34,029 nt of DNA from a virus: the IMG/VR virus record IMGVR_UViG_3300017917_004510, positions 1 to 34,029 of that record, one strand, 5' to 3'. Under the pieces are notes generated by a model. It was given only the letters and a program-made list of their open reading frames with translations, was not told the DNA's origin and made no database searches. Below, one piece after another: positions 21,673 through 32,600 of this stretch. Position 1 is the stretch's first letter. Every line of letters starts with the position of its first letter. The position numbers were made by a program, and so were the translations under genes.

Positions 21673-22959
21673 ATGCCTCAACTAATAACAAAAAATTTTA
21701 GAACCTTTTTCGCCAATAGTTTTATTAATTCATTGGCTGATGCTGATACTACCTTATATGCGTTTATTGGTAAATCTACGCCTTGGAGTAATGAAAATTC
21801 CCCAGATACACCTGCAAATAATGTGATATCTGAAAAGGATGCCTGGCATGATATGATATCTTTGAAAAAAATAAATTCAAATGATATGAAACTAGTTGTG
21901 CCAAGAGTAAATTGGGCACCCGGCGTTAGATATACTAGATATGACGATAAAAGTACTAATCTTATTGGTAGTAATTTTTACGTATTAGTTTTACCTCAGT
22001 ATAGAGTTTATTTATGTATAGACAATAATAACAACGGGTCATCTGTTATAAAACCATCTGGAATTAATACAAATATATTTACTACAGCCGATGGTTACAA
22101 ATGGAAATATCTTTATTCTTTATCTGATAATGATATTTTAAAATTTTTAACTAATAGTTATATGCCGGTCAATATAGATGAGAATGTTTCAAGTACTACT
22201 GTTGGTGGGGAAATAAGAAGTTTTGAAATAATAAATTCTGGTAATAACTATAACAGTGCGGTAATAACTATTAAGGGCAACGGAGTATCGTTCGAAGGTA
22301 CTCCAGTATTAACTAATAACACTATTACAAGTGTAAACATAACTAATCCGGGATATGGATACACCTATGCTGAAGCTATCATTACAGGTAATGGAAACAA
22401 AGCTAATATAAGACCTATACTCACTCCTATTAAAGGTCACGGTAAAAAAGTTATAGAAGATCTTGGAGTAAAACATGTTCTAATTAACTGCAGATTCAAC
22501 TATGCTGAAGGTGCTGAGGATTTCCCCATAGTAAATGATTATAGACGAATAGGGCTGATAAAAAATCCTTTAAATAATCAAGGAAATCTTGCTTCCAATG
22601 CCACATTATCTGCTACAGGAAAAATTACTGCTAGAAGATTAACAGGATCCTTTATATTAGATGAAAAATTTTCGGGAAACGTAAATTACGGAAATGGTAT
22701 AATTCTTAGTGCTAATTTAGTTGTTCCTAACATTATCATAAAATATACTACACCAAAAGAATTATTTTCTGGCAATTATAGTTTTTCAGTCAACGAAGGT
22801 ATCACTGGTCAAAATTCTAGCGCATTTGCAAGAGTACTACGTATAGAACCACCTGAAGTACAAAAATATTCAGGCGAAGTATTATACATAGAAAATAGAG
22901 AAAAGATAACTAGATCATATGATCAGTCCGAAAACGTTCATATAGTTATAGAATTTTAA
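21673..22959 (+). CDS. 8: Baseplate wedge gp8
   Basis: A 428-residue gp8 homologue (T4 334). FRTFFANSFINSLADADTTL, LYAFIGKSTPWSNENSPDTP, WHDMISLKKINSNDMKLVVP and RVNWAPGVRYTRYDD, plus DGYKWKYLYSLSDNDILKFL, are recognisable gp8 segments. The extra length lies in the C-terminal half, which has repeated FEIINSGNNYNSAVITIKGN-like glycine-rich strands. gp8 links the wedge to the peripheral baseplate in T4. The gene begins 15 nt after the previous stop. Confidence 0.85.
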   Translation: MPQLITKNFRTFFANSFINSLADADTTLYAFIGKSTPWSNENSPDTPANNVISEKDAWHDMISLKKINSNDMKLVVPRVNWAPGVRYTRYDDKSTNLIGSNFYVLVLPQYRVYLCIDNNNNGSSVIKPSGINTNIFTTADGYKWKYLYSLSDNDILKFLTNSYMPVNIDENVSSTTVGGEIRSFEIINSGNNYNSAVITIKGNGVSFEGTPVLTNNTITSVNITNPGYGYTYAEAIITGNGNKANIRPILTPIKGHGKKVIEDLGVKHVLINCRFNYAEGAEDFPIVNDYRRIGLIKNPLNNQGNLASNATLSATGKITARRLTGSFILDEKFSGNVNYGNGIILSANLVVPNIIIKYTTPKELFSGNYSFSVNEGITGQNSSAFARVLRIEPPEVQKYSGEVLYIENREKITRSYDQSENVHIVIEF

Positions 22960-22968
22960 GGTATAGAA

Positions 22969-25900
22969 ATGGCAATTGTAAACATTACAGGTTCTCCTTA
23001 TTATGATGATTATACTGAGAATAAAAATTATCAAAGAATCCTATTCAAACCTGGAGTTTCAGTTCAATCTAGAGAACTGAATCAAATACAATCTATTTTC
23101 CATAATAGTGTATCTAAAACTGCAGATGGTATCTATGGCGACAATGCTAGAATTACCAATGAACCAGTAAGTTATACTATATTAGATGATGCACATAATC
23201 AACTAATAAGATCAATCAAATTAGAAGGAGCGGGCTCAAATGTTTCTTCATACGTTGGAAAATATGTTACTGGGGTAACATCAAATACTATTGGATTAAT
23301 TAAATTCGCATTCCCAAAAGATGATCCAGATTTAGGTGATCCAACCACATTAGTAATATCAGTAGAATCATTTAATGGAATTCTAGAATTCGGTGATAAT
23401 GAAACTATAAGAGTTTACAATACTTTTGTTGATGCATACAATAGAACATCAGCAATAGCAGCAACCGAAACTACTACTACAGACGTTAATATTACTGGAA
23501 GTGCAGTTGCTTCAGCATATGATGATGAAATTACCTTTTTGAGTTTATCCAATACATTACAAATAGGCGATGAATTAGAGTTGCCTCCAGAATTTAGAAA
23601 AGGATTAGTTGTAACTAAACTAATTGGGTCATCTGGTGTTAGGTTATCCAATTCTCTTAATGCTGATCTTAATAATTCTATTCCAATCAAAATAAAAAGA
23701 AAAAATACTTGTGCCACCTCTATAGTAACCATTTCCCCCGGCGTATATTATAAAAAGGGTTACTTTACTAAAATAAATTCTCAATCTATAGTTCCAAGTA
23801 AATACACTTCTCTACCCACCAAATCTATAATTTTAAAATATTCCGAATCTATTATTGATTATGCTGATGATTCAACATTATTAGATCCGGCTTTTGAAAG
23901 TTCAAATTATTTAGCTCCTGGCGCGGATAGATTTAAAACCACATTAACTATTGATTCTGTAGATTTAAATAGTAATGGATTGCCCGATACTTTAGATGAT
24001 TATATAGAAGTAGTAAGATTCGTCGAGGGGCGTCAAGAATTTGTAGAATCTTCTAGAAACACGTTACCAGTTTATCTTAATAATATTCTAGCGGATAGAA
24101 CTTATGATGAATCAGGCAACTACGAGGTAGTGCCTTTTAGATTATCAGCTAAAGGTTCATCGTCTGACGATACATATGCCAAATTTCATATAAATCAAGG
24201 CAAGGTAGTAGTTGGCGGACAATTTATCGAAACTATTGGCCCTACAGAATTAAATATACTTAAATCTAAAACATATGAAAATGTTGAAGATATTTATTTG
24301 AATGCTAATCAAGATGGTTACGTAGTAATAGATACGCCGTCTTTCGGTTATATCGACCCAAATAAAGTGAAATTTTTCGATGTGTTAGAATGTCATAATA
24401 CTACTGACAGATCATCTATGACAAGCCCTGGAACTCTAGTAGGTTTATTATTAGTAAAACATATAGTTTATGATAGTGGTGAAGGGGCAAATAAAAGATA
24501 TAGATTATATCCTTTATGGTACTATCAAGCATCATCCACTTTAAGTGTATATGACATAAGATCCTTTATAAGTAAGCAAAACGCCTTATCCACTATAGGC
24601 AATAATACTGGCACATATAATTCCCCGAAATTTTTTGCTAATGTCAACTCCACTAAAGGTATTGTTGACGGCAAACTTTATGGTTATGATCTTGGATCAA
24701 AAACTAGATTAATATTCCCGATAGACAATAAATTCCTAAAAAGTATTTCCAACATACGAATATATTATAGCAAAAAAATAGAAAATCAAACTGTTTCCGG
24801 AAGTAGTGTTACTATAAGTTTAACTGGAAATGAATTTTTTGTTGGGAATGCCGGAGTAGTATCAACTGATACTAAAAGAAGATACTATCAAGCATTAGTG
24901 AGATCAAGTTCTTCCGGAACTCTTGTTGCAGGTCAGCCAATAGATGTAGATAACTTCACATTCACTTTAGATAGCACCAAAACATCTTTGACAATAAATT
25001 TAAGCACTTCTTTAGTTACAGGGGCAATAGATTTATTTGTGACAGTATATAATACTGAACTGCCTAGAAAAATTAAAACGCTAAATAGAAATTTTCCTAC
25101 CGAACCTATAAGTATACTTTCTTCTAATTTCCCATATAGTACATATAGATCTGATGTTTATGCTTTAAAGGGAATATATTCAATAGGTAGTAATTCTTTT
25201 CACAGAGAATATAACAATAGCACTGCTTATATAACAAATGACTTTGTTTCAAAAGATGGATTAATTTATAGAGCAGTGGCTGGATCTACTGGACAACCAG
25301 TAACTAATAAAACGTATTGGGCAGAAGTTACTAAAGAGCCATCTGGAATTTATTCATTCAATTATATGAATAAAGATACTCATTACGAACACGCCACGAT
25401 TACATATAAAGGAAATATTCAACAATATAATCCTGGTAATGTAATTTTAATGTTGGATTATTTTACTCATTCTGGCACAGGAGTTATTGATTTTTCTTCT
25501 TATCCAGCTTCTATTCAAAACAATATACCTTTATATAGAGCCGAGGATGGTACAGTATTTGATTTGAGACAATGTTTTGATTTTAGACCAAAAAAGAATG
25601 ATACCAATGTAACTGCTAATGCTTGGGCTGATTTTAATTCTAATACCTATGTTATCCCTAACCCTGTTTTAGAAAACGCTTTACAAATAAATTATGATTA
25701 CTATCAAGCAAGAATAGATAGATTATACTTGTTGAACAGACAAACCACTAAAGATAGTAAAGGTTATAATTTTCATATTGTCAAAGGTACTCCAAGTTTA
25801 TATCCCGTAGCGCCTAAAGATGAATCTTCTAAAGATAAATTTTTAATCGGCACACTTAAAGTACCTCCGTTTACTAAAACTTCGCATGACATAGAAATAA

Positions 25901-26958
25901 TTTATAATAGTGCTCCTCGTTATACAATGTCTGATATTAATACTTTAGATAAAAGACTTACATCTTTAGAAAAACGAGTAAAAAAACAAGGATTGGATAT
26001 AGTAGCTCTTAACAATCAAGTTTTTGACAGGGGCAATACAGAACTTTTACTTTTCAAGACAGGTATTTTGGTCGACGATTTCTCAAGTATTTTAACCAAT
26101 GATCTAAGAAGTCCACATTCTACATGCACAGTAGATATAGTAGGCAGAGAACTTAAACCTTCTTATTCAGCAGTTTCGTATAATTTATTTTTTGAAAACG
26201 AACCAGATTTAAATGTAGAATATGATATGGTAACATTTAATGTATTAGAAGAAGAATCGTATATAAAAGTTACTGAACCTACTTTTACTAGATCTTCTTC
26301 CACTAATAATGATCAGACATTAGTATCTGTATCTACAGTTAATCCAAATGATGGAGGATTAAAATCTGTAGGTTCCGGATTTATCTCAATGCCAGATGTA
26401 GCAGTCCTCGGAGTAGCAGGAGCTGCAGCACTATTAGCTCCACAAATTGGCTCAGCAGCTATAATAGCAGGTGGAAAACTTTACGAAGCAGCCGAAACTG
26501 GAGTAACTTTAGTTAAGGCAGCAGGAGAAACTTTAGCTGAAAGTGTGGGATTAGGATCCGCAGAGGGTGTCAGTGCCAGTGGTCTTATTTCTACAGCTTC
26601 AACTGCTTTGGGAGAAGCTGCGGGGTCGTTTGCAACATCTGCAGGACTTGGTTCTACTGCGTCTGGATTATTAGCTTCTGCAGCAAGTGCTGTCCCATAT
26701 GTAGCAGCCGCTTATGCTGGTTATAAATTACTTAAGAAGATTTTTAAGTGGTCTGACGAAAGATTAAAGAAAAATATAGTAAAAATTTACACAGATAAAT
26801 CAGGTATAAACATATATCAGTATGAAATTTTTGGTATAAAAGAAATTGGGGTTTTAGCTCAAGAAATAATGGTTACCCATCCTCATTTAGTTATTAAAAA
26901 AGATAATCTATATATGGTAGATTATGATAAGTTAGAAAAATTATTATTAGGATACTAA
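22969..26958 (+). CDS. Large baseplate/fibre protein with C-terminal S74 chaperone-like peptidase
   Basis: A 1329-residue protein. The N-terminus (YQRILFKPGVSVQSRELNQI, IFHNSVSKTADGIYGD) is the domain found in large cyanophage structural proteins (DUF4815-type), probably attaching to the baseplate. The centre is beta-rich. From about residue 1130 a hydrophobic Ala/Gly/Ser-rich stretch of more than 100 residues follows (for example VAVLGVAGAAALLAPQIGSA, SGLLASAASAVPYVAAAYAG). The last 68 residues are a short peptidase S74 intramolecular chaperone: SDERLKKNI starts at S1262 with K1267 at the right distance for the Ser-Lys dyad, then YEIFGIKEIGVLAQEI and YDKLEKLLLGY. S74 domains help trimer folding and then cut themselves off. 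It abuts the next gene at one base. Confidence 0.75.
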   Translation: MAIVNITGSPYYDDYTENKNYQRILFKPGVSVQSRELNQIQSIFHNSVSKTADGIYGDNARITNEPVSYTILDDAHNQLIRSIKLEGAGSNVSSYVGKYVTGVTSNTIGLIKFAFPKDDPDLGDPTTLVISVESFNGILEFGDNETIRVYNTFVDAYNRTSAIAATETTTTDVNITGSAVASAYDDEITFLSLSNTLQIGDELELPPEFRKGLVVTKLIGSSGVRLSNSLNADLNNSIPIKIKRKNTCATSIVTISPGVYYKKGYFTKINSQSIVPSKYTSLPTKSIILKYSESIIDYADDSTLLDPAFESSNYLAPGADRFKTTLTIDSVDLNSNGLPDTLDDYIEVVRFVEGRQEFVESSRNTLPVYLNNILADRTYDESGNYEVVPFRLSAKGSSSDDTYAKFHINQGKVVVGGQFIETIGPTELNILKSKTYENVEDIYLNANQDGYVVIDTPSFGYIDPNKVKFFDVLECHNTTDRSSMTSPGTLVGLLLVKHIVYDSGEGANKRYRLYPLWYYQASSTLSVYDIRSFISKQNALSTIGNNTGTYNSPKFFANVNSTKGIVDGKLYGYDLGSKTRLIFPIDNKFLKSISNIRIYYSKKIENQTVSGSSVTISLTGNEFFVGNAGVVSTDTKRRYYQALVRSSSSGTLVAGQPIDVDNFTFTLDSTKTSLTINLSTSLVTGAIDLFVTVYNTELPRKIKTLNRNFPTEPISILSSNFPYSTYRSDVYALKGIYSIGSNSFHREYNNSTAYITNDFVSKDGLIYRAVAGSTGQPVTNKTYWAEVTKEPSGIYSFNYMNKDTHYEHATITYKGNIQQYNPGNVILMLDYFTHSGTGVIDFSSYPASIQNNIPLYRAEDGTVFDLRQCFDFRPKKNDTNVTANAWADFNSNTYVIPNPVLENALQINYDYYQARIDRLYLLNRQTTKDSKGYNFHIVKGTPSLYPVAPKDESSKDKFLIGTLKVPPFTKTSHDIEIIYNSAPRYTMSDINTLDKRLTSLEKRVKKQGLDIVALNNQVFDRGNTELLLFKTGILVDDFSSILTNDLRSPHSTCTVDIVGRELKPSYSAVSYNLFFENEPDLNVEYDMVTFNVLEEESYIKVTEPTFTRSSSTNNDQTLVSVSTVNPNDGGLKSVGSGFISMPDVAVLGVAGAAALLAPQIGSAAIIAGGKLYEAAETGVTLVKAAGETLAESVGLGSAEGVSASGLISTASTALGEAAGSFATSAGLGSTASGLLASAASAVPYVAAAYAGYKLLKKIFKWSDERLKKNIVKIYTDKSGINIYQYEIFGIKEIGVLAQEIMVTHPHLVIKKDNLYMVDYDKLEKLLLGY

Positions 26959-27597
26959 ATGTCTATTAATACTATTATAGAGGCTTTGAATACTCCAGCT
27001 ACTCAACAATCCTATGTTGATTTAGTTGGGCTTATTCTTAGAGAAAGACAAATAAATACAGCCAATGCTAATGTTCAATATAATTGGTTAGGCAATGCGT
27101 TGACAGATGTGTCTAGAATAATGATTTCTGACGGAGTAAGAGTACTAGGCATTAATAGTATTGAGTCATCTAGTAATTTTGCCAATTCTCTTATAAAAAG
27201 TCCAGGATCTGATTTTTATGATACAGGAGTCCTAGAATCATTTAATACTATGCCCGGTAATGTAGGGGCCAACGTTTTTGTAATAAATTCTTATAATGTT
27301 TTAATACCAGAAAAAGATTTTGCGTTTGCTAATGCAGCAGCCAATACAAATATTATTAATCAATCTTATTTGAATACTTATACTAATAGCTTACTATCTA
27401 ATAGTAATGTATATGCAAATTTATCTATAAGAACAGGTTTGGATTATGCGTTATCAAATAATTATTTACAAGCCTATAGTTTTACTGCCAATTCTTTAAT
27501 TTCGGAACAGGATGTTGAAACTATAGAAGCAGCTTTAGAATTAGTATTAGGCGATACCAAATCAACAACATTAAGTGTTTTAGGTGGAGGGTTATAA
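26959..27597 (+). CDS. Structural protein of the baseplate-fibre region, function unknown
   Basis: A 212-residue protein that begins directly after the S74 protein and overlaps the next gene by one base. YVDLVGLILRERQINTANAN and NWLGNALTDVSRIMISDGVR begin it; the middle is Asn/Ala/Ser-rich (FANAAANTNIINQSYLNTYT). The C-terminal helix (EQDVETIEAALELVLGD) may mediate oligomerisation. No family is recognised. Gene position makes a virion role likely. Confidence 0.55.
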   Translation: MSINTIIEALNTPATQQSYVDLVGLILRERQINTANANVQYNWLGNALTDVSRIMISDGVRVLGINSIESSSNFANSLIKSPGSDFYDTGVLESFNTMPGNVGANVFVINSYNVLIPEKDFAFANAAANTNIINQSYLNTYTNSLLSNSNVYANLSIRTGLDYALSNNYLQAYSFTANSLISEQDVETIEAALELVLGDTKSTTLSVLGGGL

Positions 27598-29426
27598 TGG
27601 GATTTCCTGCTATTCAGCAAGAATTTTTAATATCTACAGACTATCCGGGACAACAATTATTTGTTGAAATAAATGGTATAGATTTTACACAGTGTGCAGC
27701 GCAGTCAGGTAAAAATTTTGGTGACGGATTAACTACTGACCCAAATACCGGCAGACTATCCGGACAACTAGTTATAGTTGATACTTTAGGTTTAGATATA
27801 CTTACCAAACCGGGTACTGTTTTCATTGATTTTGTAATTAGACAACCGGTAAATGACACCACAACAATAACTAAAAACAGTGGTGTCAGAGTTTTTCAAG
27901 AAGATAACGGAAACGTAGATAGAAGAATTTTAGCTGCTCGTATTCCAATGAATATAATTGGCCCTAATGATTCTTCGAGAACTCCCGTAGTAGTGGATAA
28001 CAATACAACCATAGGGATTAAAGATACAGGTCTTACTAATACATCTGCAACTACAACTAATACAAATAATGATAATGTTACGTCAACCAGTATAAATCCA
28101 TTGGCACAAACATTTATAATAGATGGTTCAAATTATAGAAATGGTATTTTTTGTACTTCAGTGGAGTTATATTTTTATTCTAAATCTACTACCAATGGTG
28201 GAGATATTAGAATAGAATTAAGAGAAGTTCTAGAAGGACTGCCCTCAAATCGAGTAGTTGATGGTACATCTGTGTTTCTCGGACCATCAAGTATAAATGT
28301 TTCTACATCTGCACCATATACTTCTACCAAATTTAAATTTAGTTATCCTGTATATTTGTTTCCAGGTAAAGAATATGCTTTATGTATTAAAGCTCCCGAT
28401 GAAAATTATGGCTTGTATATGAGTAAAATAGGAGAATATACTTCTGTTGATTCTACAAATACTCTTTCTAGTAAACAACCTAATGTAGGTAAGCTTTATA
28501 AAATGACTAATACTGGTAGTCAGATAGAAGAAACCGGGACTAGTATTTTATTTAAAATAAATAAAGCAATTTTTGAAACTGGTACTAAATCCTTTGTTAA
28601 ACAAAATTCAAGTGTGTCACCTGCAAAATTTCTGTATCAAGCTGCAGCTGTACAAGTAAATAGTAAAAATTTCGGTAGTGATACTGACATAACTGCAGAA
28701 TTAATATCAAAAGATATTGCCGGCACTGAATTTACTGAATCCTTGCCCGTAGGATCAATAAAAATTTTACCTTCATATAGAATAGTAAATGAAACAGGCG
28801 ATGCAAAAGTAAAATTTACTATAGAAAATAAAGATAAAAATATTAGTCCGGCATTGAATATGTCATCTCTTACATTTACAACAGCTAAGTATGAAATAGA
28901 TAGTATAAACGATCAATCAACAGTAAGAGAAACTGAAAAATTTTATCTGAATGGTATTGGCAAATCTAAGTACATTAGTAAAGTAATAACTTTGAATCCA
29001 GACTTTGATTCTACAGGTTTGGAAGTAAAATTAAATGTTAATAGAAAAAATAATACTGATATAGATGTTTTCTGTAGAGTAAAGAGCAATTTTGATAACT
29101 CAATAGATTCTAAAATAGAAAATCTAAATTGGGTTTATATGCCTATTTACAGTTCTGCAAATGCTAAGAGTTTTTCCGGAACTAATTTTTCAGTAGTCTC
29201 ACCTACGAAAGTTAGTGTTGGTTTAGATGATACTATTTTTGTTCCCGAAACCTATAGAATTTTAGAAACAGACAGTGCAAATTTATTGTATTCATCTAAT
29301 GTGGGCGGGGTAGTCACATCTTTCAACACATTTAATCAGTTTCAAGTTAAAATAGTAATGTATGGTGATAATGAAAACGGGCGTGTGCCAAAAGTAAAAA
29401 ATTTAATTGCAACGGCAGTAATATAA
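27597..29426 (+). CDS. Beta-rich tail/baseplate structural protein
   Basis: A 609-residue protein. After an N-terminal FPAIQQEFLISTDYPGQQLF part, a PLAQTFIIDGSNYRNGIFCT segment leads into a carbohydrate-binding-like beta sandwich: VELYFYSKSTTNGGDIRIEL and KFKFSYPVYLFPGKEYALCI. This PLAQTF-VYL-G-EYAL pattern is common in cyanophage and pelagiphage baseplate/fibre proteins. The function is probably as part of the peripheral baseplate or fibre network; no enzyme motif is seen. It overlaps neighbours by one base on both sides. Confidence 0.6.
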   Translation: MGFPAIQQEFLISTDYPGQQLFVEINGIDFTQCAAQSGKNFGDGLTTDPNTGRLSGQLVIVDTLGLDILTKPGTVFIDFVIRQPVNDTTTITKNSGVRVFQEDNGNVDRRILAARIPMNIIGPNDSSRTPVVVDNNTTIGIKDTGLTNTSATTTNTNNDNVTSTSINPLAQTFIIDGSNYRNGIFCTSVELYFYSKSTTNGGDIRIELREVLEGLPSNRVVDGTSVFLGPSSINVSTSAPYTSTKFKFSYPVYLFPGKEYALCIKAPDENYGLYMSKIGEYTSVDSTNTLSSKQPNVGKLYKMTNTGSQIEETGTSILFKINKAIFETGTKSFVKQNSSVSPAKFLYQAAAVQVNSKNFGSDTDITAELISKDIAGTEFTESLPVGSIKILPSYRIVNETGDAKVKFTIENKDKNISPALNMSSLTFTTAKYEIDSINDQSTVRETEKFYLNGIGKSKYISKVITLNPDFDSTGLEVKLNVNRKNNTDIDVFCRVKSNFDNSIDSKIENLNWVYMPIYSSANAKSFSGTNFSVVSPTKVSVGLDDTIFVPETYRILETDSANLLYSSNVGGVVTSFNTFNQFQVKIVMYGDNENGRVPKVKNLIATAVI

Positions 29427-29647
29427 TGTTAATTAAGATAGAAGATGAAAATCAATTTCAAAAGAACGTATTGAACAATTCCTTATTGAATACTGATAGA
29501 GTAGCTTTAAGTGAATACAAAAATAAAATTAAATTAAAACAAAAAGTAGATGGTTTGAGTGAAGAAATAAATATAATGAAATCTGATATATCTGATATCA
29601 AAACTATGCTTATTCAATTAATTAATTCGAAAAAAACGGAAAATTAA
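29426..29647 (+). CDS. Small coiled-coil protein before the tail fibre
   Basis: A 73-residue protein with a predicted helix over residues 25-68 (KIKLKQKVDGLSEEINIMKS, DISDIKTMLIQLINSK) with heptad-like spacing. It shares its start with the previous stop (TAATG) and ends just before the fibre ATG. Such short coiled-coil frames are common before fibre genes and could assist fibre attachment or folding. No family is recognised. Confidence 0.55.
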   Translation: MLIKIEDENQFQKNVLNNSLLNTDRVALSEYKNKIKLKQKVDGLSEEINIMKSDISDIKTMLIQLINSKKTEN

Positions 29648-32600
29648 ATGTCATTTTGTTACATAAACATAGGCTCATCTGCTAATGATGGATCTGGTGA
29701 TCCGTTACGAACTGCTTTCAATAAAATAAATGATAATTTTAATTATGTTATTGGATTAACCGGCAATGTCTCATCCAATGTAAATTTGGCTGGTTATGCT
29801 ACTATATCATATGTAAATTCTGGATTAGCAAATGTTTCTGGTGTTGATTTATCTACATTGAATAGTGCCTTAGCAAACGTAACATCGGTAAATTTAAGTA
29901 ATCTTAATAATGCATTAGCTAACATAAATGTTACTTTGCTTAGCAATGTAGGAAACTTGATTGCTGCGGTAACTGCTAATACTCCTCCAAAAATTGGAAT
30001 AGTTTCTAACTTAGAAACGTCTGGTACAGTAACAGGCCAAACAGTTTTAAACAATAGTGATAATGGATTATATGTATGGAGCGGTTCTGCATGGATAACA
30101 GCGAGTGCAGCCTTTACTCCTAATGCTAATTCAATTGCCAGTGTACAAGTTGTTAGTTCCTTGCCTGTTTCAGGCAACTTTGAAGGACGTCAAGTATTTC
30201 TTAATGGTAAACTTTATATTTACAGCAGTAGTCAATGGAAATCAGCAGCAGAAGCATTGACTCCGACTGCTAATGCTCTTACTGGTATACAAATTTTTAC
30301 AGGCGCAAGTTTGCCTGCCACAACAGCAGCAGATAGTGGCAGAACACTTTTTTGGACAAATCAATCAAATCTTTACATTAATATAGAAGGTGCTTGGAAT
30401 AACTACAATAGTTATATACAAGGATTTGGTAATGCTACTATAGGTCCAGGAACAATTAATTCTGCAGCATTATTGGATAATGTAATTGTATCTTCTAAAA
30501 TAGTTGCAGGAGCAATTGGAACTGACCAGCTAGCTGCTAACGCTATTACTGCCAATAAACTTGCAGCTGATTCTGTAACAGCTGCAGCTATCGCAGCTGG
30601 AACAATTACCGCAGCACAAATAGCAGCAGGAACTATATCTTCAGATAATTTAGCTGCTAATGCTGTTATTGCTGGAAAAATTGCTGCAGGATCAATATCT
30701 GCTACAGAAATAGCAGCTGGATCAATTGGTGCTGAACTTATAGCTGCTAATGCCATAACTTCTGCAAAAATTGAAGCTAATGCTATTACAGCAGTTCAAT
30801 TAGCTGCTTTTTCAGTTTATGCAAATGCTATACAAACCAATTCTATAACATCAGCACAAATTGCAGCAAATGCCATAACATCGGTGCAATTGGCGGTGAA
30901 TTCTGTTTACGCAAACGCATTGCAGTCCAATTCAGTAACAACAGATGCTTTAGCAGCAAACGCGATAACATCTAAACATATTCTTGCGAATACCATTACT
31001 TCTGCGATGATAGACAGCAGAGGTTTAACTATAAGAGATAGTACAGGCAATTTATTACTTGGGCAAGGTGCAGGTGCTCAAATAGTTTTAGCGAACACAA
31101 TAGTTGTAGCAGATAATTCGGGGACATTAAGAAGTTTATCTAACGTTGTCACACAAGTTTCAACATCTGCTGTTCAATATATTGGCACCTATGCTAATAA
31201 TGCCTCTGCTGATGCAGCGTATGGTGGAAGTGCCCCCGTCAATTCTGTATATAGAAACACTACAGATAATAATTCTTACGTAAAAAATTCATCTGGCAAT
31301 TGGGTATTATTTTTATCAGGTGGTTCTAGAGGAAATTACAGAATAGCTAAATCAATTTCTGGAAGTGAATGGGCAGGCGCTGGAGTAGGAGATGCGCAAG
31401 CAGTTGCAGCTCTTACAGAATTAGGATTGTCCGTTGTCATTAGAGACGAAGTTACTCTTTATAATAGTAGCACAGGATTTGCCGAAACTAGATTTTGGAC
31501 CGGAAGTGCTTGGTCAGCTATATCTCAGTATATTAATGGTGGACTAGTAGTGAACGGTACAATATCTGCTAATCAATTAGCAGCAGATTCTGTAACTGCA
31601 GCTAAGATATCATCTGGGGCAATTACTACTGCAAAATTGGCGGCAGATGGTATTGACGGTTGCTGTATTAGTGCTGGAACAATATCTGCTTCTAAATTAT
31701 GCTCAGGTACAGCTTCGTTAACCTGTGGTAGTTTTTCATTAGGGGCAGGAGCTACAATTTGTGTGGCTCAATGTTGTTGGGGTAGTACTGGCGTGTTTCA
31801 GAATAGTCTGGCTAACAATTCCGCTGGTATTTTTGATCAGACAGGTAGAGGCTTCGCTCTTATAGCAGCCAATAGAGATAATGCTGGTGCTTATAAACAA
31901 GGTGCGGCTGCTGCTTTCGGTAAATCTATTGAAAATGCTTATAATTCTAATTGGAGAGCATTAACTATTGCTTCTGAATGGGAAACAGGACTTACTTCGG
32001 TTATTTATGATAATACAGGTAAAACTATAGCATCATCTTATTTAGCTTATGATCAGATCGGGGGTAAAGACGGTTTTATCGGCTCATATAGAAACAGTGT
32101 AACTAGCGGATTACAATCTTTTCAATACAATGGGACTGATTATCTTAGAGCATCTGCCTGTTTAGCTAATTATAGTGTAACACGTTATGATACGAGTTGT
32201 CCAAAATCTTATTCAGGGGCGGAATTCTATTACCATGAAGCAGATAATCGAACTTGGGATATTTTGTCTGGCCATGCATTTGCATTTTCAAATGTTTGTA
32301 AAATAGGTGCTAGTATTAGAACAAGACACCCCGGTTTAAATGTCCTTTCCACTCAAGTAGATTTAGCAGGTTACGTCTGTGGTGTCGCAGCGGGAGTGCA
32401 AGCAACTTCATATAATACTGATGGGAGTAGACTTGGGCAGGCAACATTAGCGTTTAATGGTTACGCTTTTTTGTCATCTGGTTGTGCCATATATGGTCCC
32501 TTCACAGGAGGACACGACGCATACATTCATCCAGATGAAAACATAGAGATAGGTGATATTGTAGTAGATACAGAAATTATAGCGAAACCTAGTGTATCAG

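Noticed and set aside
30412-30756. Minus-strand alanine-rich frame opposite the fibre repeats
   Set aside because: It is the reverse reading of the decapeptide repeat codons.
30509-31018. Tandem repeats considered as a CRISPR array
   Set aside because: The units are contiguous, in frame, without spacers, and encode a regular peptide repeat.
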